15,227 nucleotides of DNA from JBGSMB01 sp041740375 (GCA_041740375.1 JBGSMB010000064.1:1-15227); one strand, 5' to 3'. Counted from the first letter of the stretch, positions 1-6,981 are shown. Program-made: numbers and translations. Notes: generated by a model from the letters alone, not told the origin.

Positions 1-51
1 GTCAAGGCTTGGATGGGTGACGGGTTCATAGGGTGTGATGACTGCGGTCAT
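1..51 (-). CDS. Possible 5' end of a gene leaving the window (17 codons)
   Basis: An ATG on the minus strand opens a frame that stays open to the window edge and reads MTAVITPYEPVTHPSLD. Its composition looks like ordinary protein, and the same frame is also open some way upstream of the ATG, so the true start could be earlier. It lies downstream of and in the same direction as the Kef-type antiporter gene. No SD is visible before the ATG. The protein is not recognisable from 17 residues. The opposite strand is also open here but would encode an unlikely cysteine-rich peptide. Low confidence. Confidence 0.35.
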   Translation of the reverse strand, partial: MTAVITPYEPVTHPSLD

Positions 52-124
52 GTAGTCGATGTTTGTGGCGGTACATTCAGATATGGTAACTCCAAAAAAA
101 GAAAGAATCAGAGAACAACCCCAT

Positions 125-1885
125 CTAGCCTATTTTCTTTAATGTAATGGGTTCTTCGAGTTTTTCTAGGATGGCTTTGCCTAGCTTTCGCCTATGAGTA
201 GTCTTGGTGTCTTCAATTTGGAGTGCAAGGTAGATCAGGTGTTTTTCGCGGTATTTATTGAACTTGGTTTTCTTAAGTCCACTTCTTTTTATGAATGAGC
301 TTATTTTTTCGCTTCCGACATAGTGCGGCAACATGACATAGGCTGCATTTAACTCATAAAGATCAGCTGCTTGACTAGCTGTGTCGGCGGTACATACAAA
401 GATAGCTTTGGGGTTCTCTTTGTTTATCCAACGGAGCAAGAACTTATTGGTCTCGAAATCCCCGATAGTTGATATGAATAACTTCGTGTAATCTGCATTA
501 AGCTCATCAAGAAGTTCGATGTCGGTCACGTCACCATATAAATATGGCAGGCCTCGTCGGTCTAGGATATCGGCAATATCCGGATCATAATCTACTACTA
601 CGAATTTTTTCTTCATGCTTTGCATGGTGCGAACGAATTCGTGCCCGCCTTTGCTATAGCCAAAGAGAACCATCTCGAATTTTTCTGCCCTTGTTGTGTC
701 GCCATGGGTTTTACGACGCTCAAATAGCACCAAGTACTTTTCGAAGAATGAGTAGAGCTGCGCGTTATAGGTTATGAGATACGTAGATATGGCAATTGTA
801 ATGAGCGCAACTAGTGTCATGATGGTGACTATTTCCTGACGAATGATCCCCTGCTGGAAGGCTAGAACAGCTAAGATTAGTGAAAATTCACTAATCTGCG
901 ATAAAGCTGTACCGACCTTGAAGCTAGTACTTCTTGTGTAACCCAGTAAGCCCATCGTTAGCATAAATAGGAAAGGCTTGAATAATACGGCGACCGCACT
1001 AAAGGCAAGAACATACACCCATACATCGCTAATGTTCGTGAACGAGAGTCCTGCACCAAGTGAAATGAAGAATACGACTATAAAGAAGTCTCTAAGTGGT
1101 CGTAATTTTGAAGATACTTCTTGTGCGTAGGGAAGTGACGCGAGGGCAACACCCGCGAATAATGCTCCAACCTCAAGAGAAAAGCCAATATTTGCAAACA
1201 GTGCCGCAATACCAAAGCCCCAGCCAATCGCAAACAAAAACAAAAACTCCTGGCTGCCAGCAATTAGCTGGTTTAGCCGAGGGAGTACTTTGTGACTCAC
1301 GATGAGTATTGGGAGTCCTACGGCAATGGCATAAAAGCCTAACTCACCGAAGGATGCGAGAGAAAATGATCCATTTGATCGTGCGGTGACGAATACGAGT
1401 GCTAGCGTAGCGGCAATATCTTCTACCAGTAGTACACCGATGGATATTTTGCCATTTAGGCGATTTTGTTCTTTTCTGTCGCTCAGGAGTTTAAGAACAA
1501 TGATCGTGCTACTAAATCCAAGTCCGATGCCAATGATGGCACTTTCTGTTTTGGAGAAGCCGAACAGCTGACCAATTGCAAATCCTAGAATAGAAGTAAA
1601 CGTTAATTGCACGAGACCCAGGACGACAGAAGCTCTTCCGACCTCTTTAACTACTCTTGGGTTGAGTCCAAGTCCAATAATAAATAAGAGTAGGGCAATT
1701 CCAAATTTTGCAAATACCTCTATAGTTTCCTCAGATTGAATGATGTGAAGTACGGCGGGGCCAACGATTATACCCGTGATAATGTGACCGATGATCAATG
1801 GCTGTTTAAGAAGACGCATAATCAGCGCAACTCCGGCTCCGATGGCGATAACTAGACTAAGTTCTGTAAATACTGACGCGTGCAT
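125..1885 (-). CDS. Kef-type cation/proton antiporter with C-terminal TrkA-N (RCK) domain
   Basis: 586 residues. Residues about 5-380 form a polytopic CPA2-family Na+/H+ exchanger-like domain. LLLFIIGLGL (66-75) and VEDIAAT (154-160, with Asp156 as the expected ion-carrying acid) match the family pattern. Residues about 400-530 form a Rossmann TrkA-N/RCK domain starting VLFGYSKGG (406-414), with a GxxxxG-type dinucleotide loop and the acidic strand end VVVDYD. The family moves K+ or Na+ against protons across the cytoplasmic membrane, gated by nucleotide or redox state. Which ion is used here cannot be read from sequence. The full-length architecture looks intact. The start ATG has no SD, but a TACAAA box sits 6 bases upstream, consistent with a leaderless transcript. 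The gene is divergent from the iron permease family gene. Symbols such as kefB/kefC are not assigned because CPA2 subfamilies are hard to separate by eye. Confidence 0.9.
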   Translation of the reverse strand: MHASVFTELSLVIAIGAGVALIMRLLKQPLIIGHIITGIIVGPAVLHIIQSEETIEVFAKFGIALLLFIIGLGLNPRVVKEVGRASVVLGLVQLTFTSILGFAIGQLFGFSKTESAIIGIGLGFSSTIIVLKLLSDRKEQNRLNGKISIGVLLVEDIAATLALVFVTARSNGSFSLASFGELGFYAIAVGLPILIVSHKVLPRLNQLIAGSQEFLFLFAIGWGFGIAALFANIGFSLEVGALFAGVALASLPYAQEVSSKLRPLRDFFIVVFFISLGAGLSFTNISDVWVYVLAFSAVAVLFKPFLFMLTMGLLGYTRSTSFKVGTALSQISEFSLILAVLAFQQGIIRQEIVTIMTLVALITIAISTYLITYNAQLYSFFEKYLVLFERRKTHGDTTRAEKFEMVLFGYSKGGHEFVRTMQSMKKKFVVVDYDPDIADILDRRGLPYLYGDVTDIELLDELNADYTKLFISTIGDFETNKFLLRWINKENPKAIFVCTADTASQAADLYELNAAYVMLPHYVGSEKISSFIKRSGLKKTKFNKYREKHLIYLALQIEDTKTTHRRKLGKAILEKLEEPITLKKIG

Positions 1886-1891
1886 GCTGAT

Positions 1892-1897
1892 TTTGTA
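1892..1897 (-). promoter_or_regulatory. Possible -10 box of the antiporter gene
   Basis: TACAAA on the minus strand, separated by 6 bases from the ATG, which would place transcription initiation at the start codon. The last base differs from the T seen in the other boxes of this window. An upstream TATAAA-like stretch is an alternative. No clear -35 is seen. Confidence 0.3.
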
Positions 1898-2003
1898 CTT
1901 GTTTATTTTTTATAGATCTAGCACTATCATAAGAGGTATAGGCGAAAAAAGCAAAGTAGTGCATGAATAAAATCTAAGTCCTAACGCAAGAAGGAGTTTA
2001 CAA

Positions 2004-2480
2004 GTGAAAGAATCCTTCCATAAAATAGCTCTCAGGGTGTCGTTAATCATAGGTTCGCCATCGACATTTGTAGCCGCACTATTCTTGGTAATCTTCTGGG
2101 CCTTCAGTGGTCCTATGTTTGGGTTTAGCGACACTTGGCAGCTCGTCATAAATACATCGACTACGATTTTGACATTTTTGACGGTAATCCTAATCCAGAA
2201 TACTCAAAACAGAGACAGCAAGGCACTGCATCTTAAGATTGATGAGTTAATTCGTTCTTCAAGGTCGGCGAGAGATGAATTTATACGACTAGAAAGCTTG
2301 CCTGATGAAGAGCTCGAGCAGCTGGACGTTGACTTTCAAAAAATCGGGGCGCACAAGCCGAACCATGTGCTTAATAAACTTCACAAAACTCTAGAGTCTG
2401 AGAAGGCTCGTCGCATGTCTATGCCGGAGAGGCTTGCGCGCGATGTAGGTGATGCAATTAAGAACGTCGGTCGTGATTGA
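2004..2480 (+). CDS. Low-affinity iron permease family membrane protein (PF04120-like)
   Basis: 158 residues. It starts at GTG with an AAGGAGTT SD at 1991-1998, five bases upstream. Two membrane helices are visible at about 17-38 and 46-65, followed by the hallmark stretch LIQNTQNRDSKALHLKIDEL (63-82). Bacterial members of the low-affinity iron permease family show this same NTQNRD-xKAxxxKxDEL signature. The function as an iron transporter in bacteria is by family name and poorly tested. The tail from about 85 to 158 is charged, helical and cytoplasmic (repeated Glu/Asp/Arg/Lys) and longer than in the shortest family members. The gene stands alone, divergent from the antiporter, and ends with TGA, one of the lines of evidence that TGA is a stop in this organism. 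Confidence 0.82.
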   Translation: MKESFHKIALRVSLIIGSPSTFVAALFLVIFWAFSGPMFGFSDTWQLVINTSTTILTFLTVILIQNTQNRDSKALHLKIDELIRSSRSARDEFIRLESLPDEELEQLDVDFQKIGAHKPNHVLNKLHKTLESEKARRMSMPERLARDVGDAIKNVGRD

Positions 2481-2522
2481 CATAAGCTTTTCGTTTCTAT
2501 AGAATGGCAGTCTAGTGTCAAA

Positions 2523-2554
2523 TGCTGGAGTAGCAATAACAGGGGCATGCTACT
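2523..2554 (+). other. Two mutually exclusive short hairpins in the gap before the mini-gene
   Basis: TGCT (2523-2526) can pair with AGCA (2532-2535). Alternatively AGTAGCA (2529-2535) pairs perfectly with TGCTACT (2548-2554) across a 12-base loop containing GGGG. The two pairings share the AGTAGCA segment. No uridine run follows, so this is not a standard terminator. It may be part of a leader RNA for the downstream 30-codon gene, or chance. Confidence 0.25.
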
Positions 2555-2581
2555 AAGGGGTAAAACTAACATTTAATAAAA

Positions 2582-2618
2582 CGATGCGTCAAAAATAGAC
2601 AAATCGATGCAGTAGACA
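2582..2618 (+). repeat. Paired short direct repeats CGATGC and TAGACA
   Basis: CGATGC occurs at 2582-2587 and 2605-2610. TAGACA occurs at 2596-2601 and 2613-2618. The order is CGATGC-TAGACA-CGATGC-TAGACA, directly upstream of the SD of the 30-codon gene. Such ordered doublets can be protein-binding half-sites or the residue of a small duplication. No function can be assigned. Confidence 0.4.
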
Positions 2619-2638
2619 TTTAGGAGTGGAGGGTTTTT

Positions 2639-2731
2639 ATGGCCATAGTGGTCAAGTCGGTGCGTTCGCACCGAAAGCGAATTCACGTTCGTTCTGTGCG
2701 AGCGTTCTGGCAACAATATATTGAATTCTAA
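2639..2731 (+). CDS. Small very basic 30-residue protein, unknown function
   Basis: ATG to TAA, 30 codons. GGAGGG (2628-2633) sits five bases before the ATG with a second AGGAG (2622-2626) behind it, the strongest SD arrangement in the window apart from the one before the EVE gene. The first 21 residues are rich in Arg, Lys and His with hydrophobics (MAIVVKSVRSHRKRIH at the start), and the end is aromatic/acidic (AFWQQYIEF). The charge pattern suggests RNA or ribosome binding or an antimicrobial-like peptide, but this is inference only and I recognise no family. The coding frame contains a perfect 6-bp hairpin with a GTTC loop at 2658-2673. It could alternatively be a leader peptide or part of a structured RNA. 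It converges with the DsbA-like gene. Confidence 0.5.
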   Translation: MAIVVKSVRSHRKRIHVRSVRAFWQQYIEF

Positions 2732-2751
2732 GATTCAATTAAAGATGCAAT

Positions 2752-3408
2752 TTATTCGGCGGGCGCTGGCTTAGATGCTGCGAGCGCTTCGTCGATCTTT
2801 GCAGAAAAAGCTTCGACTGTATTTAATTCACTGTTTTCAATCTTTACACCGTTTATAAAGAAACTTGGTGTGCCGCTTACACCTTTTGATTTTCCTTCAG
2901 CGGTATCGGCATTGATGATGTCGTTTGTGGTCGCCGCCGCGAAGTCTACTTTATACACCGCAATATCTAATCCAAGTTCGCTTGCATAACTTTCGAAGAC
3001 TCCAGTGGGGTCGGTTAGCTGGCTCCATGCATTTTGGTTTATGAAAAGTTTATCGTGCATTTCAAAAAACTTACCTTGGTTGGCCGCCGATTGAGCAGCA
3101 CGGTGCGCAGCTCTCGCGTTCGGATGGATGGTATCGATCGGGTAGTGTCGAAAAGTAAATTTAACAGAATCTGAGTATTTATTCGCGACGCTATCTACTA
3201 TGGCGAAAAACTGGCCACAGGCAGGACACTGAAAGTCGGCATACTCGATTACTTCTACTGAACTATCGAGGTTACCTTTTGAGTTATTGGAGATTGTGCC
3301 TCCGGTTGAACCGGATGGAGATTCTGCGGTATCACTTCTCGTAAATAGGAACACCCCAAGAATACCTACTAGTACCACTGCAAGAATTGCCAAAAATTTT
3401 TTGTCCAA
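2752..3408 (-). CDS. Membrane-anchored DsbA-like thiol oxidoreductase
   Basis: 218 residues. The N-terminal hydrophobic segment (5-23) is preceded by DKK and followed by a Ser/Gly/Thr-rich linker (25-48), so it is a signal anchor with the catalytic domain outside the membrane. The thioredoxin-fold domain begins at VEVIEYADFQ, carries the active site CPAC (Cys61-Cys64) and the cis-proline loop GTP (Thr180-Pro181), and has the helical insert typical of DsbA/thioredoxin_4 proteins. The expected job is to make or shuffle disulfides in exported proteins. Possible clients here include the secreted two-cysteine protein starting at 13832. The start codon is TTG with an AGAGGA SD about seven bases upstream; no in-frame ATG is available. 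An extended -10 lies 33 bases upstream. No DsbB/VKOR partner is in the window. Confidence 0.88.
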   Translation of the reverse strand: MDKKFLAILAVVLVGILGVFLFTRSDTAESPSGSTGGTISNNSKGNLDSSVEVIEYADFQCPACGQFFAIVDSVANKYSDSVKFTFRHYPIDTIHPNARAAHRAAQSAANQGKFFEMHDKLFINQNAWSQLTDPTGVFESYASELGLDIAVYKVDFAAATTNDIINADTAEGKSKGVSGTPSFFINGVKIENSELNTVEAFSAKIDEALAASKPAPAE

Positions 3409-3440
3409 AATGTTTTCCTCTACTCAAAGTTTATGGTCAT

Positions 3441-3449
3441 AGTATAGCA
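3441..3449 (-). promoter_or_regulatory. Extended -10 promoter of the DsbA-like gene
   Basis: TGCTATACT on the minus strand, an extended -10 (TGn plus TATACT). It lies far enough upstream to leave a short leader containing the AGAGGA SD before the TTG start. No good -35 is seen, as is usual for extended -10 promoters. Confidence 0.5.
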
Positions 3450-3491
3450 AGAATTCTGTTGTCTAACCTAGCGCGCAGACCAATTTATTCG

Positions 3492-3497
3492 TACACT
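3492..3497 (+). promoter_or_regulatory. -10 box of the CNNM-like gene, near-leaderless
   Basis: TACACT followed by 10 bases (ATATATAAGT) and the ATG. Transcription starting 6-8 bases after the box would leave at most a few untranslated bases, and no SD is present. An overlapping TATATA at 3497-3502 is an alternative box. It is divergent from the DsbA-like promoter within a 99-base gap. Confidence 0.45.
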
Positions 3498-3507
3498 ATA
3501 TATAAGT

Positions 3508-4530
3508 ATGTTCACCTTACTGCTGGTTATTGTCCTTGTGTTGCTCTGCTTTGGGCTTATCTTAACTATACGTAGCTATGAAACGCTCAGACTAAAAGAG
3601 CTGAAGCGACAATCGCGGGGTGGGAATGTAATGGCTGCTCGGGTTTACAAAGTGCGATCTGAGTATGGAGCAGAACTATGGCTACTTATGTGGCTCATTA
3701 TAGGTCTAGCTAGCGCCAGCATAGTCCTGCTATTGGACAGTCTAGTTTGGACTTGGTTTGCCGTGCTGTGTTCAGCGATCGTTCTGATAGTATCCCGGCT
3801 TGTGCTTCCGAGAAGCAAACGCATAGGCACCTCGCTTCGACTTGCATCACTAAGCGCTCCGGTGTTCGATGTAGTACTTCGCTACCTACACCCTCTACTT
3901 AAGTATCCAGCTCAAGCGATTGAAGCCATTACGCTTAGTGATGTGTACGCCACGATTCATTCACGAGAAGAAATGGTTGAAACGATCAAAGGGAATGCCG
4001 AAGCCGCCCATCTCAGTAGGTCTGAGGCAGAGATTGCAGTTAGCGCCCTCACCTTTGGCGATAAGCAAATATTTGAAGTGATGACTCCGCTTGCAGTTGT
4101 TAAAACTATTGATGAGGACACTGTTTTGTCTCCGGTTGAGCTAGGAGAATTACATGAAAGTGGATTCTCGAGATTCCCTGTTAAGAATAATGTTGGGGAA
4201 TATGTAGGGACACTATTCTTGAAAGATGCGGCTGATTTGCGTTCAAATAAGACGGTCGGAGCAGTGATGCGAAAGGGTGTCGTGTATGTCGGAGAGCACG
4301 ACACGCTCGAACAGGCGCTCAAGGCGTTTTTAAAGACTCATCAACACCTCTTCTTGGCTGTTAATGATTTTGAAGAAGTTGTCGGCGTTATTAGTATCGA
4401 AGACGTTATAGAGTCGATTATAGGTGCACAAATTGTCGATGAATTTGACCAGTACGATGATTTGCGTGCTGTTGCGATGAAGCGCGCCAAGGAAATTCGT
4501 TCTGACAGAGAAGCAACGGTGGTAGAATAA
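3508..4530 (+). CDS. CNNM/CorC-like membrane protein with a pair of CBS domains
   Basis: 340 residues. Hydrophobic helices lie at about 1-21, 57-77 and 80-100, in place of the usual DUF21 (CNNM) membrane domain. A linker with AIEAITLSDVYATIHSREE follows, then two CBS domains at about 188-240 (EVMTPLAVVKTID, GFSRFPV, GTLFLKDAADL) and 250-308 (AVMRKGVVYV, HLFLAVND, VVGVISIEDVIESIIG). These are the landmark strings of the CorC/HlyC/CNNM family. Family members are linked to Mg2+/Co2+ efflux and sense adenine nucleotides through the CBS pair. The C-terminal CorC-HlyC domain is absent, and the protein ends soon after the second CBS domain. It may be a reduced CNNM transporter or a membrane nucleotide sensor. 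AspRS begins six bases downstream, so the two are probably co-transcribed. Confidence 0.82.
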   Translation: MFTLLLVIVLVLLCFGLILTIRSYETLRLKELKRQSRGGNVMAARVYKVRSEYGAELWLLMWLIIGLASASIVLLLDSLVWTWFAVLCSAIVLIVSRLVLPRSKRIGTSLRLASLSAPVFDVVLRYLHPLLKYPAQAIEAITLSDVYATIHSREEMVETIKGNAEAAHLSRSEAEIAVSALTFGDKQIFEVMTPLAVVKTIDEDTVLSPVELGELHESGFSRFPVKNNVGEYVGTLFLKDAADLRSNKTVGAVMRKGVVYVGEHDTLEQALKAFLKTHQHLFLAVNDFEEVVGVISIEDVIESIIGAQIVDEFDQYDDLRAVAMKRAKEIRSDREATVVE

Positions 4531-4536
4531 AACCCT

Positions 4537-5844
4537 ATGACAAGAACATTATCAAGAGATGTAGCAAAAACCATTGGCGGCAGTATTGCCGTTGAAGGAT
4601 GGCTTCATAAAAAGCGGTTACTCGGCGGCCTGAGCTTCATACTCGTTCGGGATCGATCGGGCGTGACACAAGTAGTTGTAGAGGATCATGATGAGGTAGA
4701 GAAGCTACGAATGCTTCAAATAGGCACCGTGTTAAAGGTTGAAGGAACGGTAGTCGCCGAGGAAAGAGCGCCCGGGGGTGCCGAAATCCACGATGCGAAG
4801 TTAACGGTCATGGTGCCCGTCGAAGAAGTGCCACCTATTGAGATCGATAAGCCGATCGACCATAGGTCAGAAAATTTAGAAACTCTCTTTGAAAACAGAG
4901 TTATAAATATTCGCAACTTACAAGAACAAAAAATATTCAAAATTCGAGCCGACCTCACGCGATATATTCGCGATTTTTTGCATGAGAATGAATTTATTGA
5001 AATCGATACACCTAAGCTGCTCGCAGGAGCAACAGAGGGTGGAGCTGAAGTATTTAAGGTCGACTATTTCGACAAGACCGCGATCTTAGCGCAGAGTCCC
5101 CAATTTTATAAGCAAATTATGGTAGGGGCGTTTGAGCGAGTCTATGAGATAGGCCACAGCTACCGAGCAGAACCAAGCGCCACTACGCGGCACCTTACCG
5201 AACTTACTATGCTTGATATCGAGATGGGCTTTGTAGAGAGCCATCAGGAAGTCATGGATATGGTAGCGAATATGACAAAGCATGCACTGAAGAGGGTCTA
5301 CCATGAGCATGCGGAAGATCTAAAGAGTTTACAAGCGCCGGAGTTGTTGCTGAGCGACACAGTACCATCTTTTACGATTTCAGAAATTCATGAAATGTAC
5401 ACGAAGGCAACAAAAACTGATACAACCAAAGAAAAAGACTTAACACCAGACGAAGAGCGATGGATTGCAGAGTATGCACGAAAGCAGCACGGAAGCGACC
5501 TTGTTTACGCGGTAGCATTCCCTAAAGTAGCCGGCAAGTTCTATCATAAGTTTAATGATGACGATACGGTTGCGTGGGGTGATCTATTATTCCGAGGTCT
5601 AGAAATAGCAACAGTGCCACTGCGTGAAAACAATCACGAAAAAATGATTGAACAGATGAACAACGCCGGACTTGATGTCACCCACGAAGGCTTTAAGTAT
5701 TACCTACAGGCATTTAAGTATGGACTACCAATGCACGGTGGTTGCGGTTTTGGAATTGACCGGCTAGTTCAAAAGACCATTGGACTTAAAAACGTAAAAG
5801 AGGCAACCTTGTTCCCTAGGGACATTAACAGATTGTCACCTTGA
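4537..5844 (+). CDS. aspS: Aspartyl-tRNA synthetase, archaeal type (likely Asp-tRNA(Asn) forming)
   Basis: 435 residues, much shorter than the roughly 590 of standard bacterial AspRS because the GAD insertion is absent. The N-terminal OB-fold anticodon domain spans about 1-105 (GWLHKKRLLGGLSFILVRDR). The class II core has motif 2 YEIGHSYRAEPSATTRHLTE (203-222) and motif 3 GGCGFGIDRL (401-410), ending LFPRDINRLSP. This architecture is the archaeal/eukaryotic AspS2 type. His24 follows the Gly-Trp of the OB-fold and Pro79 lies in APGGAEI. From memory of archaeal work, a His/Pro combination at these places marks non-discriminating enzymes that charge both tRNA(Asp) and tRNA(Asn), with GatCAB then amidating. 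I infer that role here. No SD is seen. The gene is downstream of and close to the CBS gene. Confidence 0.92.
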   Translation: MTRTLSRDVAKTIGGSIAVEGWLHKKRLLGGLSFILVRDRSGVTQVVVEDHDEVEKLRMLQIGTVLKVEGTVVAEERAPGGAEIHDAKLTVMVPVEEVPPIEIDKPIDHRSENLETLFENRVINIRNLQEQKIFKIRADLTRYIRDFLHENEFIEIDTPKLLAGATEGGAEVFKVDYFDKTAILAQSPQFYKQIMVGAFERVYEIGHSYRAEPSATTRHLTELTMLDIEMGFVESHQEVMDMVANMTKHALKRVYHEHAEDLKSLQAPELLLSDTVPSFTISEIHEMYTKATKTDTTKEKDLTPDEERWIAEYARKQHGSDLVYAVAFPKVAGKFYHKFNDDDTVAWGDLLFRGLEIATVPLRENNHEKMIEQMNNAGLDVTHEGFKYYLQAFKYGLPMHGGCGFGIDRLVQKTIGLKNVKEATLFPRDINRLSP

Positions 5845-5849
5845 TCGGT

Positions 5850-6341
5850 ATGAATAACGACTTACCAATAGCGAAAAGTTCTGTACCTTTGACTGTTCAG
5901 ATGATTGTGATCGCGGTTATCGGGAGTGCCCTTTTCTTATTAGTCTCCCGTATATTGCGCGCAATCGGCGATTTTGTCAGTTTTGACGCCTCGAGTCTAG
6001 GTAATCTTGTTCGGCTTCTAGTTTTACTACTAGTTGTGCTGGCGATATTAAGTGCGTATGCGAATGCTAAAAAAATTAAGTACAGCATATCAACCACAGC
6101 AATAACTGTAACGGTCGGTAGCTATGTGGGCCAAAAGCAAAAACACATTCACAGTATCGCTGCATTCACTTCGATAGTCCTAGACCAATCTCCATTAGGC
6201 GCCAGGTACAATTATGGCAATATTGTCTTAAATATGGACAGGCTTGGAAGTAGCGAAAAAATTATACTTAAGAATATTGATAATCCAGATGTCGTGATAA
6301 AGGATATTCGCTCAAAGATAACTTCAATAAATAAAAAATAG
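5850..6341 (+). CDS. Membrane protein with bacterial PH domain (DUF304/bPH_2-like)
   Basis: 163 residues from the ATG. An in-frame TTG at 5841 would overlap the AspRS stop as TTGA and add three residues; neither start has an SD. Two membrane helices occupy about 13-38 and 51-73. The following beta-rich part has the bPH_2 signature: a Tyr-x-Ile-x(2)-Thr-Ala-Ile strand, then IAAFTSIVLDQSPLGARYNY, GNIVLNMD and an ending around KIILKNIDNPDVVIKDI. QS.LG..yxYGxIxL followed by Ile-xNP is the usual pattern of these small membrane-associated PH proteins. Their biochemical role is largely unknown. It is positioned as the third gene of the CBS-AspRS-PH run. Confidence 0.75.
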   Translation: MNNDLPIAKSSVPLTVQMIVIAVIGSALFLLVSRILRAIGDFVSFDASSLGNLVRLLVLLLVVLAILSAYANAKKIKYSISTTAITVTVGSYVGQKQKHIHSIAAFTSIVLDQSPLGARYNYGNIVLNMDRLGSSEKIILKNIDNPDVVIKDIRSKITSINKK

Positions 6342-6361
6342 TTTTACATAAATCTGTAAAA
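6342..6361 (+). other. AT-rich inverted repeat just after the PH-protein stop codon
   Basis: TTTTACA and TGTAAAA form a perfect 7-bp inverted repeat around a 6-base loop. It begins at the base after the TAG stop and ends three bases before the AGGAG SD of the next gene. It is too A/T-rich to be a convincing terminator. An operator for a dimeric regulator or a weak RNA stem near the ribosome site is possible. Confidence 0.3.
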
Positions 6362-6377
6362 TCTAGGAGTAAATCTA

Positions 6378-6773
6378 GTGTTAGACATAAACGAAGAACT
6401 ATTTTCGAAACTTGTTGATGAGGCAATGGAATCGTTGCCTGCGGAACAAATTGAAAACATGCAGAATGTTTCGATAGTGATTGCTGATGAACCAACACCA
6501 GAACAGCGCGTGCGCCTGAAGCTTAACCGTCATGAGTCGCTGTACGGGCTCTACGAGGGCATACCACTGACTCAGAGAGGTTCAGGCTATAGCGGTGTGT
6601 TACCAGACAAGATAACAATATTTCGGATACCTATGCTTTACAGCTGTTCGACGCTTGCTGAGTTAAAAGAGCAAATTAAACGTACAGTATGGCATGAAGT
6701 TGCGCATCATTATGGTCTAGACCATGATCGGATTGATGCACTTGAAAAAAAGAAAAGCGAACCTCAATCATGA
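6378..6773 (+). CDS. PF06262-type zincin metallopeptidase
   Basis: 131 residues, GTG start with AGGAG at 6365-6369, eight bases upstream. It has the family landmarks in order: LYGLYEGIPLTQR (55-67), LPDKITIFRIP (75-85) and the zinc site HEVAHHYGLDHDRI (106-119). His106, Glu107 and His110 form HExxH. The following Gly113 and His116 give HExxHxxGxxH, where many relatives have Asp at the third ligand. The family is a widespread small cytosolic zincin (formerly DUF1025) with no established substrate. The length is normal and the protein looks intact. It is followed 12 bases later by a tiny membrane-peptide gene. It ends with TGA. Confidence 0.88.
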   Translation: MLDINEELFSKLVDEAMESLPAEQIENMQNVSIVIADEPTPEQRVRLKLNRHESLYGLYEGIPLTQRGSGYSGVLPDKITIFRIPMLYSCSTLAELKEQIKRTVWHEVAHHYGLDHDRIDALEKKKSEPQS

Positions 6774-6785
6774 TAAGCTACCTTT

Positions 6786-6884
6786 ATGGAATCAAAAAAG
6801 CAAAGAAGAGCAGTACTACTAGTCCTGATACTTATTTTAGGTACGACAACAGGAGTAGGTATTTATGTTTTACTGAAGTACTAA
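6786..6884 (+). CDS. Single-TM 32-residue small membrane protein
   Basis: ATG to TAA, 32 residues. The basic N-terminus MESKKQRR is followed by a continuous hydrophobic stretch of about 21 residues (AVLLVLILILGTTTGVGIYV) and a short LLKY end. This is the positive-inside pattern of a single-pass small membrane protein. It starts 12 bases after the zincin stop, so it is probably co-transcribed with it. No SD is visible, so it rests on composition and position. No family is recognised. It could regulate or anchor a neighbouring membrane protein, or be a holin/toxin-like peptide; nothing in the sequence decides this. Confidence 0.5.
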   Translation: MESKKQRRAVLLVLILILGTTTGVGIYVLLKY

Positions 6885-6981
6885 CTTCTCGTAAACCACT
6901 TGTGTTTAGGTAGCATTTGGGTGCATAATAAAAGGCGATAGCCAAAAACCGATACAAAAACGGTAAAACGCACATAAAAAA

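Noticed and set aside
1..147. Plus-strand open frame from the window edge with several cysteines (CDDC, then CGG)
   Set aside because: It would run into the antiporter's coding end, its composition is odd, and the minus frame in the same register looks more protein-like. An edge fragment cannot settle it.
2658..2673. GC-rich perfect hairpin as an intrinsic terminator
   Set aside because: No T-tract follows and it lies within the mini-gene frame; kept only as part of the leader-structure observation.
2721..2738. TTGAAT...ATTCAA stem as terminator of the mini-gene or DsbA-like gene
   Set aside because: Six A/T-rich base pairs and no run of T on either side; too weak to call.
3645..4574. Minus-strand open frames within the CNNM-like gene
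   Set aside because: They lie antisense to a well-supported gene, have Ser/Thr-rich low-quality composition and no start signals.
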